Counted from the first letter of the stretch, positions 27,379 through 37,158 are shown. The stretch: 64,000 nucleotides of DNA from Gracilibacillus massiliensis (GCF_001458115.1 NZ_CZRP01000013.1:1054001-1118000), one strand, 5' to 3'. The notes: generated by a model not told the origin, from the sequence alone. Numbers and translations are program-made.

Positions 27379-28154
27379 TATTGGCGAGCTGATGCGATTA
27401 ATTGTTGGATGGTTTGGCGATCGTTTTTATATAATGAATCGACAATTTTACTACCGACAATTACTCCATCACAGTGCTCCGTTAATGAGCGGACGTGCTC
27501 TGGAGTTGATACACCAAATCCTGCTAGAACTGGTGCATTACTTTTTTCTCTTAATGCAGCTAGGTGAGCACCTAAATCGTCTTGGAATGATGCACGTGCA
27601 CCGGTTGTTCCAGTTACTGTTACCGCATATAGAAAACCTTCTGTTCGTTTTGCTATTTCGGTTAAACGTTCTTCTGTACTCGTTAAAGCTGCTAAACGAA
27701 TCAACGCTATTTCATTTTCTTGTAAGGTTGGTACAATCAAACCTTCTTCCTCTAATGGCAAATCAGGAATAATTAATCCATCGACACCAGCTTCCTCACA
27801 ACTTTTTGCAAATGCTTCGATTCCATACGTATGAATTGGGTTAATATAAGTCATCAAAACGATTGGAATATTACGTTCTGTTTTGCTTTTTTTCAGTGTT
27901 TCTAATACCGCACTTAAAGATACACCATCAGCTAATGCACGCAGACCCGCTTCTTGAATGGTTGGACCATCTGCTACTGGATCAGAAAAAGCAATACCTA
28001 GTTCAACGACGGTTGCCCCTGCTTCTTCTAAAAACGCTAACTGCTCATCTAATTGATCTAAGCCTCCATCGCCGGCCATAATATAAGGAACAAAGGCTTT
28101 ATCTCCTCGATCAAATACTTGCTTAAACGCCTGATCTATTTTTGCTTTACCCAT
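27378..28154 (-). CDS. trpA: Tryptophan synthase alpha chain
   Basis: About 258 residues; cleaves indole-3-glycerol phosphate to indole and glyceraldehyde-3-phosphate in complex with TrpB. The TIM barrel shows catalytic Glu in [21 protein letters not shown], Asp in [14 protein letters not shown], and the phosphate loop [13 protein letters not shown] at 28154 is preferred to a GTG four codons upstream because GGTGGTG then serves as ribosome site. It overlaps trpB by 8 bp and is the last gene of the trp operon. Confidence 0.95.
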   Translation of the reverse strand: MGKAKIDQAFKQVFDRGDKAFVPYIMAGDGGLDQLDEQLAFLEEAGATVVELGIAFSDPVADGPTIQEAGLRALADGVSLSAVLETLKKSKTERNIPIVLMTYINPIHTYGIEAFAKSCEEAGVDGLIIPDLPLEEEGLIVPTLQENEIALIRLAALTSTEERLTEIAKRTEGFLYAVTVTGTTGARASFQDDLGAHLAALREKSNAPVLAGFGVSTPEHVRSLTEHCDGVIVGSKIVDSLYKNDRQTIQQLIASARQ

Positions 28155-29352
28155 TTGCTTCACCACCCAACGCTTCTCTTACCGTTTCGACATCTTTATC
28201 CCCTCTACCGGAGAGACAGATCACCATGATTTCTTCTTCTTTCATTTCTTTTGCAAGTTTCGTCGCATAGGCAATTGCATGAGAGCTTTCAAGCGCTGGA
28301 ATGATTCCTTCTGCTCTTGAAAGTTCCTGCAGTCCTTCCAAAGCTTCCTGATCGGTAATATCGACATAGTTGACACGGCCGATATCACGCAGGTGACTAT
28401 GTTCAGGACCTACACCAGGATAGTCTAAACCAGCAGAAATCGAATGCGCTTCTTGAATTTGCCCATTATCATCCTGCAAAAGGTAAGTCATGGTACCGTG
28501 CAGAATACCTTTTTTTCCGTAGCTTAAGGTCACGGCATGTTGATCGGTATCGACACCTTTACCACCTGCTTCGACACCATATAGGCGAACTTCTTCATCT
28601 TCCACAAAAGGATAGAACATGCCCATTGAATTACTTCCACCACCAATACATGCGACTACAGCATCTGGCAAGCGGCCTTCTATTTTCTGTACTTGTTTTT
28701 TGGTTTCTGATCCGATCATACTCTGGAAATCACGTACAATTTGCGGGAATGGGTGCGGACCTACTACAGATCCGATAATATAATGGGTATCGTCAACATT
28801 ACTAACCCAGTATCGCAATGCCTCATTAACGGCATCTTTTAATGTTCCACTACCTTGATCCACACTTTCAACACGCGCGCCTAATAATTCCATACGGAAC
28901 ACATTTAATTTTTGACGACGCACATCTTCTTTCCCCATAAAAATCACACATTCTAAACCTAGTAAAGCACAGACAGTTGCCGTTGCAACACCATGTTGAC
29001 CTGCTCCAGTTTCGGCTACAACTTTTTTCTTACCCATACGAACGGTTAGTAATGCTTGACCGAGGGCATTATTGATCTTATGGGCACCGGTATGATTTAA
29101 GTCTTCTCGTTTCAAATAAATTTTCGGTCCACCTAATTTTTTTGAAAAACGTTCTGCATAATAAAGTGGTGTTTCTCGTCCAACGTATTCCTTTAAGTAA
29201 TAATCGAATTCGTCTAAGAATGCTTGATCCTGGATTGCGTCTTTATAGGCTTTCTCCAATTCTAAAACGGCTGGCATTAGGGTTTCAGGTACAAAACGCC
29301 CACCATAATCGCCATAATGGCCGGTTTCATTTGGTGCATTATATTTCGCCAT
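28147..29352 (-). CDS. trpB: Tryptophan synthase beta chain
   Basis: About 401 residues; PLP enzyme joining indole and serine. PLP lysine in [15 protein letters not shown], phosphate-binding [10 protein letters not shown], and C-terminal [10 protein letters not shown] are visible. ATG at 29352 begins [20 protein letters not shown] behind AGGTGA; an earlier in-frame ATG at 29376 would lengthen the overlap with trpF and lacks a site. The overlap with trpF is 14 bp. Confidence 0.96.
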   Translation of the reverse strand: MAKYNAPNETGHYGDYGGRFVPETLMPAVLELEKAYKDAIQDQAFLDEFDYYLKEYVGRETPLYYAERFSKKLGGPKIYLKREDLNHTGAHKINNALGQALLTVRMGKKKVVAETGAGQHGVATATVCALLGLECVIFMGKEDVRRQKLNVFRMELLGARVESVDQGSGTLKDAVNEALRYWVSNVDDTHYIIGSVVGPHPFPQIVRDFQSMIGSETKKQVQKIEGRLPDAVVACIGGGSNSMGMFYPFVEDEEVRLYGVEAGGKGVDTDQHAVTLSYGKKGILHGTMTYLLQDDNGQIQEAHSISAGLDYPGVGPEHSHLRDIGRVNYVDITDQEALEGLQELSRAEGIIPALESSHAIAYATKLAKEMKEEEIMVICLSGRGDKDVETVREALGGEANG

Positions 29353-29965
29353 TCGTATCACCTTTCTTTGCTGCATCTAAAAATGCTTTTATTTTTTCTA
29401 AATCTTTGACACCATCTGTCTCAACACCACTGGAAACATCCACTCCAGCTGGCACTACTTCTTTAATGGCTTCTTCGACATTGTCTACTTTTAAACCACC
29501 TGCAAGTAAGATTTTTTTCGTTAAAAAGTTGTTATTTTGTACCAAAGACCAATCAAAGGTCTCACCACTACCACCGCGGTATTTACCTCCTGGACTATCT
29601 AATAAATAATAGGCACAATTATATGCTGCGACACGATCCAGATCTTCTTCAGTCTTTACTTCAAAAGCCTTAATCACTGGCAATTCTAGTTGCTCGCAAA
29701 AGGCAGGTGTCTCGTCACCATGTAACTGCACATAATCCAGTCCGACTGCTTCTGCAATTTCCTCAATTGTCTCGATTGATTCGTTAACAAAGACGCCTAC
29801 TTTTTTAACTTGATCGGGTACATATTGCGCAAGATCTACCGCTTCCTCCATGGTAACTCTTCGCTTACTTTCGGCAAAAACAAAACCGATAAAATCGACA
29901 TCAGCTTCTACTGCAGCTTGGATCGCTTCCTTATTACGGAGTCCACAAATTTTTACTTGTACCAT
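29339..29965 (-). CDS. trpF: Phosphoribosylanthranilate isomerase
   Basis: 208 residues, usual length. TIM barrel with the catalytic Cys in VKICGLRN and Asp in [21 protein letters not shown], phosphate-binding [10 protein letters not shown] and GVDVSSGVE. Third enzymatic step from chorismate. It starts 2 bp after trpC. Confidence 0.95.
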   Translation of the reverse strand: MVQVKICGLRNKEAIQAAVEADVDFIGFVFAESKRRVTMEEAVDLAQYVPDQVKKVGVFVNESIETIEEIAEAVGLDYVQLHGDETPAFCEQLELPVIKAFEVKTEEDLDRVAAYNCAYYLLDSPGGKYRGGSGETFDWSLVQNNNFLTKKILLAGGLKVDNVEEAIKEVVPAGVDVSSGVETDGVKDLEKIKAFLDAAKKGDTNGEI

Positions 29966-29967
29966 AA

Positions 29968-30747
29968 CTATTCTCCTAACGGCACTCTTAAGATATCAAA
30001 CGTTTCTTTTAGATCAACCGAGCGCATCATTGTTTCTCCAACAAGTATACCTCTTGCACCAGCTCGTTTCACCCGTTCAACATCCGCTTTTTCCTTCATA
30101 CCACTCTCACTGATCAAAAGGGTTTTCGTCGTATCTATTTTTGCTGCCAACTTTTCTGTGACAGCAAGATCTACTTCAAAGGTTTTGAGATCGCGGTTGT
30201 TAATACCAATAATGTTGGCACCGATTCGTTGTGCAACCGCTAATTCTTCTTCGTTATGCACCTCGAACAAAATTTCTAATCCTTTTTCAGATGCATAGTT
30301 GTATAGTGTGGCTAACCTTTCTTCAGGCAAAGCTGCTGCAATTAATAATATCAGATTGGCACCGGCATCAAAGGCACGGTCAATTTGAATCTCATCAATG
30401 ATAAAATCCTTATTTAGAACCGGTATATCTACGACTTCTCTGACTGCTTGCATGTCTTCCATCTTCCCTTGAAAAAAAGGTGTATCGGTTAATACGGAGA
30501 TGGCTCCAGCTCCGCAGGCTTGATAAAGCTGTCCTTGTTCAGCTGGTTCGACCCCATCATTGATTAACCCTTTTGAAGGTGAAGCACGTTTCATTTCAGC
30601 AATAATGCTCATTTTGTCTGATTTCATAAAGCTTTCATATAAGGAGACCTTTATTTTTTTCCCTTTAATTGAGCCAGGCTGATAATTTTGCTTTAAATCT
30701 GCTACTTCTTTTTCTTTTTCCGCTAAAATTTTATTTAAAATGGTCAT
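29968..30747 (-). CDS. trpC: Indole-3-glycerol phosphate synthase
   Basis: 259 residues. Catalytic Lys in IIAEMKRASPSKG and VLNKDFIIDEIQI, Glu in LFEVHNEEEL, NIIGINNRDLKTFEVD and phosphate loop SESGMKEKADVERV are visible. Closes the indole ring. It lies 1 bp after trpD. Confidence 0.96.
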   Translation of the reverse strand: MTILNKILAEKEKEVADLKQNYQPGSIKGKKIKVSLYESFMKSDKMSIIAEMKRASPSKGLINDGVEPAEQGQLYQACGAGAISVLTDTPFFQGKMEDMQAVREVVDIPVLNKDFIIDEIQIDRAFDAGANLILLIAAALPEERLATLYNYASEKGLEILFEVHNEEELAVAQRIGANIIGINNRDLKTFEVDLAVTEKLAAKIDTTKTLLISESGMKEKADVERVKRAGARGILVGETMMRSVDLKETFDILRVPLGE

Positions 30748-30748
30748 A

Positions 30749-31774
30749 TTACACCTCTTGTTTAATTCGATTACTAATGGTGATCAGATTATCTAATTTC
30801 GCTAACGCTGCACCTGAATCAATCGACTCACGCGCTAGCTCAACACCTTGTTGTACGGTTTCTGCTTTTCCATTGGCGAAAATGCCTAACCCTGCATTTA
30901 GTAATACGGTATCTCTGTGTGGTCCTTGTTTTCCTTCCAAGACATTTCGTAAAATCTCAGCATTTTCCTTGGAATCGCCGCCCTTAATTTGCTCATTATC
31001 TACTGTTGGCAAACCAACTTCCTCTGGTTTTAGGGTGAATTTCATTATTTCTCCCTTTTCTAATAATACCAAATGATTTTCACCAGCTAAAGAGGCTTCA
31101 TCCATATAACCTGCACCGTTAATAATCAATGCTCGCTTGCGACCTAACTTATGCAACACGGCTGCCATTGTTTCTAATGAATCACGACGATAAGTCCCCA
31201 TTAATTGGGAGGTTAACTTAACTGGATTCGTTAATGGTCCAATTACATTAAAAATGGTTGGAACACCTAATTCTTTTCTAACTTTCATTGCACGTTTCAT
31301 TGCTGGATGAACATTTGGTGCGAACAAAAAGGCAATACCGTTTTCTTTTAATATCTCATACGTTTCTGGTCGAGTAAATTCTAATGGCACACCCAAATTT
31401 TCTAATACATCTGCACTTCCTGTCTTACTTGATATACTGCGATTACCGTGTTTCGCTACCGTGATTCCTGCACCTGCAATAACAAAAGCGGATGTCGTAC
31501 TAACATTAAAACTCTGCGAACCGTCCCCACCTGTACCACAGTTATCCATAGCATCTGTCAGCTCATCAGGCAACGCAAGTGGAGAGATTTCTAACATAAC
31601 GTTTACTAAACCGGTAATTTCATCAACTGTTTCTCCTTTTGTCTTTAATGCCGATAAGAATGCGCCGATTGCAATATCGCTTGTATCTTCTGCAAAAATA
31701 TATCTTGCTGCTTCTTCCATTTCTGCTAGTGTCAAATTTTCTTTCTCCATCACTTTTTTCAAAAATTGTTTCAT
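30749..31774 (-). CDS. trpD: Anthranilate phosphoribosyltransferase
   Basis: 341 residues. PRPP-binding DNCGTGGDGSQSFNVST, KHGNRSISSKTGSADVLENLGV, and NVIGPLTNPV are visible. Transfers phosphoribose to anthranilate. The start overlaps the trpG stop by 4 bp (ATGA). Confidence 0.96.
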   Translation of the reverse strand: MKQFLKKVMEKENLTLAEMEEAARYIFAEDTSDIAIGAFLSALKTKGETVDEITGLVNVMLEISPLALPDELTDAMDNCGTGGDGSQSFNVSTTSAFVIAGAGITVAKHGNRSISSKTGSADVLENLGVPLEFTRPETYEILKENGIAFLFAPNVHPAMKRAMKVRKELGVPTIFNVIGPLTNPVKLTSQLMGTYRRDSLETMAAVLHKLGRKRALIINGAGYMDEASLAGENHLVLLEKGEIMKFTLKPEEVGLPTVDNEQIKGGDSKENAEILRNVLEGKQGPHRDTVLLNAGLGIFANGKAETVQQGVELARESIDSGAALAKLDNLITISNRIKQEV

Positions 31775-32358
31775 GCTTTTTGCCCCTTTCTGATCGCTTC
31801 AAAGAAATTATTTAATAACTTCTTGCCTTTTCCCGTTCCAATCGACTCTGGATGAAATTGCAGTCCATAAACTGGCAGATAGGTATGTTTTACAGCCATA
31901 ATTTCCTGATCATCCATGGCGGTTGCTGTTACTAATAGTTCATCAGGTAGTGTATTTTTTTCAATCACTAGAGAATGATAACGCATCACTTCTAAAGGTT
32001 GCTCGAGATAATTAAAAATCTCATCATTTTGATGGCGGATCATTGATGTTTTTCCGTGTTTGATTTGGCGAGCGTGTGTTACCGTTGCACCATATGCGGC
32101 ACCAATTGCCTGGTGGCCTAGACAGATACCTAGAATCGGAAATTCGCTTGCTAGATGTTTAACGATGTCGATACAAATACCAGCCTCATTTGGTGTTCCT
32201 GGTCCTGGTGAAAGAATAATGGCCTCTGGACTTTTTTGTCTGATTTCATCTAATGTTATTTTGTCATTTCGAACCACTTCAATTTCTTTTCCTAGCTCTG
32301 ACATATATTGAAACAGGTTATACGTAAAGGAATCATAATTATCGATTAAAAGAATCAT
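31771..32358 (-). CDS. trpG: Anthranilate synthase glutamine amidotransferase subunit
   Basis: 195 residues, class I amidotransferase. The triad is visible: Cys in ILGICLGHQAIG, and His-Glu in YGLQFHPESIGT. The oxyanion region ILSPGPGTPNEAG is also present. It supplies ammonia to TrpE. In Bacilli this subunit may be shared with folate synthesis (PabA), but no pab gene is nearby, so a dedicated tryptophan role is likely. It overlaps trpE by 4 bp. Confidence 0.94.
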   Translation of the reverse strand: MILLIDNYDSFTYNLFQYMSELGKEIEVVRNDKITLDEIRQKSPEAIILSPGPGTPNEAGICIDIVKHLASEFPILGICLGHQAIGAAYGATVTHARQIKHGKTSMIRHQNDEIFNYLEQPLEVMRYHSLVIEKNTLPDELLVTATAMDDQEIMAVKHTYLPVYGLQFHPESIGTGKGKKLLNNFFEAIRKGQKA

Positions 32359-33734
32359 CTCTTAGTTACCTCCAATAACGATTTGGCTTTATTTAAGGTT
32401 TCTTGGTATTCCGATTCGGGGTCAGAGTCATAAACAACGCCCGCTCCTGCTTGTACATAGGCGTTCTGTCCTTTGATCACCATTGTTCGAATGGCCAACG
32501 CCAGGTCCAAGTCGCCGTTCATATTAATGTAACCGACTGCTCCTGCATAAACACCGCGTTTCTTGTCTTCAAGATCATTAATAATTTGCATCGCTCGAAT
32601 TTTTGGTGCCCCTGAAACTGTTCCAGCGGGTAAAGTAGATATCAATGCATCTAACCCTGTATAATCTGCTGTTAATTCCCCGTGAACCTCGGAGACAATG
32701 TGCATCACATGTTGATAACGTTCAATCATCATATATTTAGGGATCGTAATCGAACCAATTTCACAAACACGCCCAAGGTCATTACGACTTAAATCTACTA
32801 ACATCTTGTGTTCTGCTAATTCTTTTTCATCCGCTAATAATTCGGTTGCTAATTGCTGATCTTCTGCTTCTGATTTTCCTCTTGGTCTTGTACCTGCAAT
32901 CGGATTTGTTACCACATGCTTACCCGTTGTTTTTATTAAACTTTCAGGTGATGCCCCCAATACAATATAGTCATCAAAATCGATAAAATACATATATGGA
33001 GATGGGTTGGATACTCGTAATCTACGATAGAAGGTAAACGGATCTGCATCAAAGCTCGCCTTCATACGTTGTGATAATACCACTTGAAAAATATCACCGT
33101 CGATTATATGTTGTTTTGCTGTTTCAACCATTTTTAAATAGGTTTCTTTTGCAATCGATGGATTGAAACTGACATGTAATTCTTCATCAGACATGGTCGT
33201 TTCTGGTGTCCAGATTTGATCTTGAAGCTGATGCAATTTTTCATCTAGTGTGTCATCGTCTCTTGTACCGTCTAAATTAATTGTCATCATTGTGATTTTT
33301 TGTTTCATATGGTCGAACACAATCACATCTTGATAAAACATCATATGAACATCTGGCATGTCAATTTCATCTTCTAATAGAGTGCCGATATCTTCATATT
33401 GACGAATCGCATCGTAACCGATATAGCCAATTGCTCCACCGTAAAAGGCATAGGGTAATGGTAACTCTTCTTTTGGGATATGCGCCTTTACAACTTCCAA
33501 AGGTTTTTGCTGCACTTTTTCATTGGTCCCTTTGGTATGATTAATTACTGTTGTTTCATTTGCGCTGCCAATTATTTCTTTATAAGGATTTAACCCGATA
33601 AACGAAAAACGTCCTTTTTCTCCGTGATTAACAGAGCTTTCCAGTAAAAATTTCTTCTTTCCTTCGATCCGATTATAGACTGAGATAGGTGTGATCGTAT
33701 CACCGTTAAGTGCCGTACTTTTATAGTTGACCAT
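32355..33734 (-). CDS. trpE: Anthranilate synthase component I
   Basis: 459 residues. The chorismate-binding domain shows GDIFQVVLSQRM, SPYMYFIDFDDYIVLGASPE, NPIAGTRPRG and LPAGTVSGAPKIRAM. The tryptophan feedback region near the N-terminus reads LLESSVNHGEKGRFSFIG, an ESS/S-type site suggesting allosteric inhibition is kept. First gene of trpEGDCFBA, downstream of tandem T-boxes; GGAG precedes the ATG. Confidence 0.95.
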   Translation of the reverse strand: MVNYKSTALNGDTITPISVYNRIEGKKKFLLESSVNHGEKGRFSFIGLNPYKEIIGSANETTVINHTKGTNEKVQQKPLEVVKAHIPKEELPLPYAFYGGAIGYIGYDAIRQYEDIGTLLEDEIDMPDVHMMFYQDVIVFDHMKQKITMMTINLDGTRDDDTLDEKLHQLQDQIWTPETTMSDEELHVSFNPSIAKETYLKMVETAKQHIIDGDIFQVVLSQRMKASFDADPFTFYRRLRVSNPSPYMYFIDFDDYIVLGASPESLIKTTGKHVVTNPIAGTRPRGKSEAEDQQLATELLADEKELAEHKMLVDLSRNDLGRVCEIGSITIPKYMMIERYQHVMHIVSEVHGELTADYTGLDALISTLPAGTVSGAPKIRAMQIINDLEDKKRGVYAGAVGYINMNGDLDLALAIRTMVIKGQNAYVQAGAGVVYDSDPESEYQETLNKAKSLLEVTKR

Positions 33735-33764
33735 TTGCTTCGACTCCTTTATTTAATTTCTTGT

Positions 33765-34030
33765 ATTAAAAAAGTCCCTATTCATACATCGATGTATGGA
33801 ATAGGGACGGTTATTTCTACCGTGGTGCCACCACTATTTGAAGGCCATTACCTCGCCTTCCACTTGTTTGATCCATTAACGAGGATAAGCCGTTGCTCTG
33901 TACTGTTGTTTCTAGAGCACTCTCAAAGGTCCATTCCAATTTCCTTGTATACCGGTTTCCAGCAATTCCGGCTCTCTTGTCTACAGCGGGAAAATGTACT
34001 AATCCTTCTCATTGATTTAAGTTATAATTA
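33765..34030 (-). promoter_or_regulatory. Second (trpE-proximal) tryptophan T-box riboswitch
   Basis: T-box sequence GGTGGCACCACGGT on the minus strand (33832-33819), followed by a terminator GTCCCTATTC..ATAGGGAC (33774-33808) and T-run. Upstream it has the AGAGAG stem region and a specifier TGG (Trp) at 33933-33931 in the context GAATGGACC. Uncharged tRNA-Trp would stabilise the antiterminator. Confidence 0.9.
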
Positions 34031-34040
34031 CCTATACAAA

Positions 34041-34314
34041 AAGGGTTTCCACATCCTAAAAGGACGAGGAAACCCGTGGTACCACCTTTGTTAGCTATTA
34101 AAACAGCTCACTTTTCATGCCAAATAAAAATTATTTAACACTATCCCTTTGCAACGAGTGGATCTCTCGCCAAAGCCTACTAGACATACGTTCGGTTTGG
34201 GGCTCGGAAGTCCATTCACTTAATCTTGCACACTGATTCACACCAACCATCAGCTCTCTTTTGTGCAGGCGATAAGCTACTTCTCTTCGTCAATGCCAAT
34301 TCGTTTAAATTGTT
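34041..34314 (-). promoter_or_regulatory. First tryptophan T-box riboswitch
   Basis: T-box GGTGGTACCACGGG on the minus strand (34086-34073) and terminator GGGTTTCC..GGAAACCC ending at 34043 with TTTTT. The specifier TGG (Trp) is at 34214-34212 in GAATGGACTT. It lies in tandem with the T-box at 33765-34030, so full read-through needs two antitermination events. Confidence 0.9.
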
Positions 34315-34320
34315 GTTACT

Positions 34321-34349
34321 ATCATAGTACGCTCACATGGTTTTGTCAA
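34321..34349 (-). promoter_or_regulatory. trp operon promoter
   Basis: On the minus strand: TTGACA (34349-34344), 17-bp spacer, TATGAT (34326-34321), about 600 bp before trpE and directly before the first T-box. Confidence 0.88.
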
Positions 34350-34386
34350 CGACTTTCCATTAAATTTTCAGAAAATTTACGGATCT

Positions 34387-34935
34387 TTAGTATTCGATGA
34401 TCTCTTCTTCGATTTTTTCACCTAGATGACGACCAGGCTGATCTAATTGCACTAAAACTCGATCACCCTCTACTAGCGATATTGCTTGTTTTTCTTTATA
34501 ATTTGACGCTAACAAATGGACACTATCCGCCTCTTGAAGGGTTGCTGAAACTTCAATGTTAGCAATACGGGTAACGACGCGCATTAATGGACGCTTTTCT
34601 ATTTTTACTCGACCAAGTGCAACCTGACGTGTTTCACCATTTGCATTTAAGACTGTAATTTTGTCACCAGGTTTCAATTCGGCTAAATAGGCTGTCTTTG
34701 AAGCTTCTTTTACGACATAATGATGGATCGCTCCACTATTAATACGAAATGGTCTGGCCGGATACGTATCAGTTGTGCGATTTTCGGCTAAGACAAATAG
34801 ATAACCATGGCCTGTATTTCCTAACAGAATGCCTTCTGTCGGCTCTAAATGATCAACAAAATCTAAGCAGACTCGGGATCCTTCTCCAATTGACTCAATG
34901 CGGATGATTTCAGCTTCTTGTAGGTTACTTTCCAC
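34387..34935 (-). CDS. Stand-alone C-terminal domain of 3-dehydroquinate synthase II
   Basis: 182 residues matching only the C-terminal half of archaeal-type 3-dehydroquinate synthase II (about 350 residues): EGILLGNTGHGYLFVLAEN, ARPFRINSGAIHHYV, YLAELKPGDKITVLNANGET, LGRVKIEKRPLMRVV and terminal GRHLGEKIEEEIIEY. The catalytic N-terminal barrel is absent. The GTG start has GGAGG seven bases upstream and no in-frame coding sequence precedes it, so it looks like a real short gene, not a recent truncation. It lies just upstream of the trp leader; a link to aromatic amino acid synthesis is likely by context, but catalysis is not expected. Confidence 0.82.
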   Translation of the reverse strand: MESNLQEAEIIRIESIGEGSRVCLDFVDHLEPTEGILLGNTGHGYLFVLAENRTTDTYPARPFRINSGAIHHYVVKEASKTAYLAELKPGDKITVLNANGETRQVALGRVKIEKRPLMRVVTRIANIEVSATLQEADSVHLLASNYKEKQAISLVEGDRVLVQLDQPGRHLGEKIEEEIIEY

Positions 34936-35043
34936 ATTTTAACCTCCGTTCATAATTTTGTGCCTTTTTCCACAGAAATTACATAGCTTTCATAACGATA
35001 ATCATATACAATATATCTTGGATTTACAAATGGGAGGGTAACT

Positions 35044-35163
35044 ATGCGCAAGTTATTAGTAGTGTTATTTCTTCTATTGATTGTTGGCTTCAGTGTAGTT
35101 GGGTACAGCACGAGTACCCATTCTGTAAACGACGATGTTATCGAAATGGAGCAGGAAAAATAG
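35044..35163 (+). CDS. Small membrane or secreted peptide (39 residues)
   Basis: A short frame with a good ribosome site (GGGAGG, 6 bp before ATG) encodes MRKLLVVLFLLLIVGFSVVG, then a polar tail rich in Asp/Glu ending EMEQEK. One hydrophobic segment could be an uncleaved signal anchor or a signal peptide. A terminator hairpin follows at 35205-35250. No family recognised. Confidence 0.6.
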   Translation: MRKLLVVLFLLLIVGFSVVGYSTSTHSVNDDVIEMEQEK

Positions 35164-35204
35164 AAGAAACAACAAAAGATTGAGACAAAAGAATTCTCAA
35201 ATTA

Positions 35205-35250
35205 GAAAAATCCAAACGATTTCGAAAGCTATTTTCGATCGTTTGGATTT
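35205..35250 (+). terminator. Long terminator hairpin (AAAATCCAAACG family)
   Basis: AAAATCCAAACGATTTCGAA pairs with TTCGATCGTTTGGATTTT around AGCTATT. It is almost the same sequence as 17195-17241, and a damaged version is seen near 14577. Confidence 0.85.
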
Positions 35251-35317
35251 TATTCGTAGTAGAAGGATTATGCGACATAACTTAGGAGGTAATTTTGAGA
35301 GTTTATTTGTGCTTGGC

Positions 35318-35740
35318 AATCGCTCCGGCTTGTCGGCTTCCCTTTCCGCGGGTTTTTATCCTCAGCTAACTTTTTAAGCAGAAAGCGCTTAAAAAGTGGA
35401 TCTTCGGATAAAAACATCCCGCAGGAGTGGAAGCCGACGCCTACACTTGTTAATGCTCTACAACTTACGTAAGAATAATCATGTTGGCTTTATTCCATAT
35501 CAATCATAAATGGCTTCTAGAATTACTTATGATTATTAGCAATATAAGCTTATATTTGTAACACTCCAAAATGCTAGCATTTGCAAAAGTTGTACAACTC
35601 AATTAAGCGTAGGCGGCCACTTTCACTCCAGTGGGATTATTTTCCATGAAGATCCACTTTTCCATGCGGTTTTCGCTTGGAAAAGTTAGCTGAATGGAAA
35701 ACCCCACGGAAAGGGAAGTGGGCAAGCCGAAGCGGATTCT
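35318..35740. repeat. Composite palindromic repeat 2 (intact)
   Basis: Left palindrome 35318-35445 (CGCTCCGGCTTGTCGGCTTC .. AGCTAACTTTTTAAGC .. AAAAAGTGGATCTTC .. GGAAGCCGACGCC) and right palindrome 35608-35740 in reverse orientation (GGCGGCCACTTTCACTCC .. GAAGATCCACTTTTCC .. AAAAGTTAGCTGA .. AAGTGGGCAAGCCGAAGCGG). The outer inverted repeat is GCCTACACTT..TCTACAAC and GTTGTACA..AAGCGTAGGC. The 140-bp centre is AT-rich and unlike that of repeat 1. It fills most of the 700-bp gap between convergent genes; no gene is seen there. Confidence 0.85.
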
Positions 35741-35865
35741 ACACACTTACAACATCTCATAATTACCACCACAAAACTGTAGTACTTTCCATTTATTGCG
35801 TAACAACGCATAGCGGATTGTGCGTGTTTTAAGTTAAGAGCAATTTATGTTCTTCTTTTCTATCT

Positions 35866-37158
35866 TTATCTTCTTTTAAGATCAACTAAATCATCGACTT
35901 TTACGGCTTGCCCTGTTGCTAGTGATTTATTACCGGCAATACCTGTTAAGATAGATATAGCGCCGTCAACATGAGAGGCTGCACGATTAAACTCGTCATC
36001 TGCTGGTACACCAAATAAGTCATTTAGTAATTCAGGATCACCACCACCATGGCCACCCTCTTTTTCTTCTACTTCCACTTCATAGGGTTCGCCAAACATC
36101 GGTAATACTCGGAGTGTTTTTTCATCTAATTTACCTTCGTCACTTTTTTCTCCACCAGAATTTATATAGGACTGTTCACGTACTTGCACTTCAATTCGAC
36201 CTTTCGTTCCATTAAATGCAATTTGAAATCCTTCCCAAGGTAAATAAGCATTTAAAGAATAGGTTAAAATTGCTTTGTTTTTATAGGTTACATTGACACC
36301 TAACGTATCTTCAATATTGATCCCGTCACCAAATACACTCTGATCTCGATGATAGCCATCTTCTTTTTCAGCATCCAGATACATGGATTTAAGGTGTTCA
36401 TTTGATTCTAAATCAATGGCAAACGGATCTTCCTTCGCATAGTCACTTCCGTGTGCCCTTTCATAAAACTGTGTAACCCCACGTTCCTCAGCATTTTCTT
36501 TCCCATAAAAACGAAGACCACCCGTAGCATATACCACATCGGGCTCTGTATCCAGCCAAAAATTGACTAAGTCAAAATGATGTGTTGACTTATGCACGAG
36601 CAAACCACCACTATTACGTTTATCTCGATGCCAACGGCGGAAGTAATCTGCACCATGTTGAGTATCTAGCGCCCATTCAAAATGAACGGAATTGACTTGA
36701 CCAATTACTCCATCACGGATTAACTCCCGAATTTTGGTATTGTGTGGTGCATATCGGTAATTAAATGTTACCCGAACATTCTGACCAGTTCTTTCAATAG
36801 CATCAATAATTTCTTGTGTTTTTTCCGCATCAACGGTCATCGGTTTTTCCGTAATGACGTCGCAACCTAGTTCCATTGCTCGTATAATGTAACGATGATG
36901 TGTTCTATCCATAGAAGTTACAATAACAATGTCTGGTTTCTCTGTTTCGATCATTTCATCAAAACGGTCTGCTGTATACGTGTTTATTTTCTCTACGCGA
37001 TATTTATTTTCCAATAACGTATTCGCATAATCTAACCTTGTTTGATTCGAATCAGAAAACGCTACCAATTCACACGTGTCTTGAAAATCCTGCACCATTG
37101 CCCCGTAAAAAAATTCGGCACGGCCACCAGTTCCAATCAATACATATTTCTTCTTCAA
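35866..37158 (-). CDS. Gfo/Idh/MocA-family oxidoreductase
   Basis: About 430 residues. The N-terminal Rossmann fold VLIGTGGRAEFFYGAM, the EKPMTVDAEKT motif with catalytic Lys, and the substrate-domain motif GGLLVHKSTHHFDLVNFWLD (His-X-X-His-Asp type) are visible. It likely oxidises or epimerises a sugar or sugar-derived substrate with NAD(P). TTG at 37158 has AGGGG eight bases upstream and is preferred to a GTG at 37167 that overlaps the site. It is a single gene; upstream AT-rich DNA contains no neighbouring transporter, so the substrate is unknown. Confidence 0.9.
   Translation of the reverse strand: MKKKYVLIGTGGRAEFFYGAMVQDFQDTCELVAFSDSNQTRLDYANTLLENKYRVEKINTYTADRFDEMIETEKPDIVIVTSMDRTHHRYIIRAMELGCDVITEKPMTVDAEKTQEIIDAIERTGQNVRVTFNYRYAPHNTKIRELIRDGVIGQVNSVHFEWALDTQHGADYFRRWHRDKRNSGGLLVHKSTHHFDLVNFWLDTEPDVVYATGGLRFYGKENAEERGVTQFYERAHGSDYAKEDPFAIDLESNEHLKSMYLDAEKEDGYHRDQSVFGDGINIEDTLGVNVTYKNKAILTYSLNAYLPWEGFQIAFNGTKGRIEVQVREQSYINSGGEKSDEGKLDEKTLRVLPMFGEPYEVEVEEKEGGHGGGDPELLNDLFGVPADDEFNRAASHVDGAISILTGIAGNKSLATGQAVKVDDLVDLKRR

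Noticed and set aside
27118-27772. Overlapping long frames on both strands through the 20-bp array (repeated ILGALLAFWALF or KKSAQNARRAPK peptides)
   Set aside because: They arise because a 20-bp stop-free unit cycles through all frames. No ribosome sites; the array lies between two terminators and one frame runs into trpA.
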